Shown here piece after piece: positions 62,453 to 64,000 of a stretch of DNA of 64,000 nucleotides. The stretch spans positions 801,780-865,779 of the forward strand of contig JBMNMA010000004.1 in the NCBI GenBank assembly GCA_050953105.1, given 5' to 3'. The position numbers and the translations under genes are program-made. The DNA is from UBA1206 sp050953105. GTDB taxonomy: Bacteria > Bacillota > Clostridia > Oscillospirales > CAG-382. Each line of letters opens with the position of its first letter. The first letter of the stretch is position 1. The notes under the pieces were generated by a model, which saw only the letters and a list, made by a program, of their open reading frames with translations, had not been told where the DNA came from and made no database searches.

Positions 62453-63331
62453 ATGGATTCTTTAAGTAATATGAATAAAGCAATGGCATACATTGAAGAG
62501 CATTTAACTGAGGATATCGACTATAGTCAAATTTCTAAAATTGCGTGCTGTTCAGAGTATCATTTCAAAAGGATGTTTTCATTTTTATCAGGAGTTGGTC
62601 TATCGGAATATATTCGAAGGAGAAGATTAACGCTGGCCGCCCTTGATTTGAAAGATAAAAGTTTGAGAATAATCGATGTTGCCGTTAAATATGGTTATGA
62701 TTCGGCCGATTCATTCTCACGTGCTTTTCATTCCATGCATGGTATCCTTCCCTCTGAAGTAAGAAATTCGAATATCCAGCTTAAAGCCTATCCTAAAATG
62801 ACCTTTCAATTATCAATTAAAGGAGGATGCGAAATGAATTATCGTATTGTTGAAAAAGGACCTTTTAAGATCGTGGGATTCAAGAAGAGAGTACCGATTA
62901 TTTTTAATGGTGTTAATCCGGAAATTGCAAAAATGACTGAACTTTTAACCCCTGAGGTTATCAAAAAACTGAAAGCGCTGTCAAATGTAGAACCAACAGG
63001 GATTATCAGTGCATCTGCGAACTTTTCGGAAGGAAGAATGGAAGAAAAGGGTGAATTGGATCATTACATTGGTGTAGCAACTTCAAGTGACGAGACAGCA
63101 GAATTTGATGTATTGAAAGTTGAAGATAGTACCTGGGCAGTCTTTGAATCCATTGGGCCCTTCCCTGAAACACTTCAAAATGTTTGGGGAAGGATATATT
63201 CAGAGTGGTTTCCGTCTTCAGGATATGAGGCAGTCCCCGGCCCTGAAATTTTGTGGAATGAGAGTCAAGACACGAAAAATCCGAAGTATCGAAGCGAAAT
63301 CTGGATTCCGGTAAAGAAAAAAGACTGTTAA
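62453..63331 (+). CDS. AraC-family regulator with GyrI-like effector domain
   Basis: 292 residues from ATG 62453 (AAAGGAGGTTGTTTG). The N-terminal AraC double helix-turn-helix (MAYIEEHLTEDIDYSQISKI, CCSEYHFKRMFSFLSG; then YGYDSADSFSRAFHSMHGIL) is followed by a GyrI/Rob-like effector domain (MNYRIVEKGPFKIVGFKKRV, WFPSSGYEAVPGPEIL). Such SoxS/Rob/BmrR-style proteins bind amphipathic drugs and activate efflux genes. Last gene of the resistance-type group. Confidence 0.85.
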   Translation: MDSLSNMNKAMAYIEEHLTEDIDYSQISKIACCSEYHFKRMFSFLSGVGLSEYIRRRRLTLAALDLKDKSLRIIDVAVKYGYDSADSFSRAFHSMHGILPSEVRNSNIQLKAYPKMTFQLSIKGGCEMNYRIVEKGPFKIVGFKKRVPIIFNGVNPEIAKMTELLTPEVIKKLKALSNVEPTGIISASANFSEGRMEEKGELDHYIGVATSSDETAEFDVLKVEDSTWAVFESIGPFPETLQNVWGRIYSEWFPSSGYEAVPGPEILWNESQDTKNPKYRSEIWIPVKKKDC

Positions 63332-63353
63332 TTACAGCAATGTTTATGTTTGA

Positions 63354-63382
63354 GGGTGCTTCCTAAGTCAAGTGCCCTTTTT
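63354..63382 (+). terminator. Rho-independent terminator after the AraC-type gene
   Basis: GGGTGCTT and AAGTGCCC pair (eight pairs including two wobbles) followed by TTTTT, 20 bp past the stop codon. Confidence 0.6.
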
Positions 63383-63526
63383 ATCCATATCCCTGTTCTT
63401 GTAAGCTATAAGAAAACAGCCATTATTTCTACAACTTTTTGATGATTATCTGGATAGGCTACAATAAAATGGACAAAAAATCCGAGGAGATGGTATAATA
63501 GCAGAAAAGTAAAAGGAGCAATTAAA

Positions 63527-63811
63527 ATGGAAAAACGAGTAGCCCGAAAATACACAGATGAATTTAAACGTCAAATGGTCAATCTGTATGCCAGTGGAAA
63601 GCCCTCAGGTGAGATCATTCGGGAATATGAATTAACGCCCTCCACATTTCACAAATGGGTCAAACAATTTAATCAGTCAGGTTCTTTCAAAGAATCCGAT
63701 AATCAAACACCGGAACAAAAAGAGCTGATTATTCTGCGCAAACAAAACAAACAGCTCTTAATGGAGAACGATATTTTAAAGCAAGCAGCTCTGATAATGG
63801 GACGAAAGTGA
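63527..63811 (+). CDS. IS3-family transposase OrfA (second, different element)
   Basis: 94 residues with AAAGGAGCAATTAAA upstream. HTH_Tnp_1: KYTDEFKRQMVNLYASGKPS, EYELTPSTFHKWVKQF; coiled coil KELIILRKQNKQLLMENDIL. It differs from the element at 8512-9739. Its stop overlaps the OrfB start. The left inverted repeat of the element was not located; the right one is outside the window. Confidence 0.85.
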   Translation: MEKRVARKYTDEFKRQMVNLYASGKPSGEIIREYELTPSTFHKWVKQFNQSGSFKESDNQTPEQKELIILRKQNKQLLMENDILKQAALIMGRK

Positions 63812-64000
63812 AAATTATCAGAGCAAACGCCCATAAATATCCTGTCCTACAAATGTGTAAAGTGCTTAAAATTTCTCGCAGCACGTATTATTCCTACAAG
63901 GAATCCGAATTTAACAAAGACCCGCTAAACGACTTAGTTGTGAAAATATTTAATGAAAACCAGCATGTATACGGAACTCGAAAATTAAAGGTTGAGTTGG
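63808..64000 (+). CDS. IS3-family transposase OrfB (partial, runs off the window)
   Basis: GTG start at 63808 overlapping the OrfA stop (GTGA). The visible 64 residues (MCKVLKISRSTYYSYKESEF, NENQHVYGTRKLKVEL) are the HTH_21 region before the DDE core. The catalytic part lies beyond 64000. Confidence 0.8.
   Translation, partial: MKIIRANAHKYPVLQMCKVLKISRSTYYSYKESEFNKDPLNDLVVKIFNENQHVYGTRKLKVEL

Noticed and set aside
1..64000. tRNA or rRNA genes as integration targets
   Set aside because: I saw no cloverleaf sequence with a CCA-type end or rRNA segment in the intergenic regions; the integration target indicated is the rlmD end.

Overview
The window is Gram-positive, Clostridia-type DNA (strong AGGAGG-like ribosome binding sites, Rnf-like genes, clostridial siphophage genes with trios of large serine recombinases, IS3/IS1182 elements, Erm and Arr resistance genes). 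Only bases 1-3944 look like core chromosome: the end of an Rnf-like operon, a divergent metallo-beta-lactamase-fold lipoprotein, and rlmD (rumA), the 23S rRNA uracil methyltransferase. Everything to the right is accessory and appears to have accumulated at the 3' end of rlmD.

Accessory backbone. A short DNA module that imitates the rlmD 3' end (coding for DINSIN-x-x-HVE followed by a short tail) recurs at 12.93, 14.16, 56.25 and 57.58 kb. Three copies are preceded at fixed distances by two TGTTCCC repeats about 50 bp apart. A left-end type sequence, with four GTGGTCAGGTTAGATGT-like repeats spaced 30/29/41 bp, follows the rlmD end at 4.07-4.18 kb and recurs after the fourth module at 59.47-59.59 kb, where IS1182 has split it. 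These modules bound cassettes, some with a single gene: 4-12.9 kb (P-loop kinase, small membrane protein, S41 protease, EVE-like protein, SnoaL-like protein, methyltransferase, IS3, and a HEPN-STAND-TPR-cold-shock-domain protein); 13-14.2 kb (GNAT-ParB fusion only); 14.2-56.3 kb (composite); 56.3-57.6 kb (one nucleotidyltransferase); and 57.6 kb onward (methyltransferase, Lnu-like nucleotidyltransferase, DUF1697, TPR-Arr, AraC-GyrI, IS3).

Inside the large composite lie two divergent late modules of two related but different siphophages, placed head to head. Arm A (14.6-29.9 kb, minus strand) and arm B (33.4-48.3 kb, plus strand) each run tape measure, tail proteins, holin, amidase-SPOR, a small SHOCT-like protein and three serine recombinases. 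Neither arm has head, terminase, replication or repressor genes. Between the two tape-measure starts sits a three-tyrosine-recombinase RIT-type element (ritA-ritB-ritC), bounded by a perfect 101-bp inverted repeat that includes both tape-measure start codons and a palindromic recombinase-core-like site. Arm A carries at least five frameshifts and an XRE regulator insertion. Arm B reads intact and carries an erm gene with an attenuator-like leader inside its tail operon.

From 48.5 to 56.1 kb, right of arm B, is a tightly packed plus-strand operon that looks like a defence system: a Phd-like/helix-turn-helix regulator behind a repeat-rich promoter, a 69-residue protein, a GmrSD-like DUF262-DUF1524 nuclease, an ADP-ribosylglycohydrolase fusion, an unknown protein, and a large protein with a HEPN-type R-x4-H motif. 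The window therefore combines a cassette-like accumulation site, a possible recombinase-controlled junction of two phage tail modules, and two HEPN-containing candidate defence loci.
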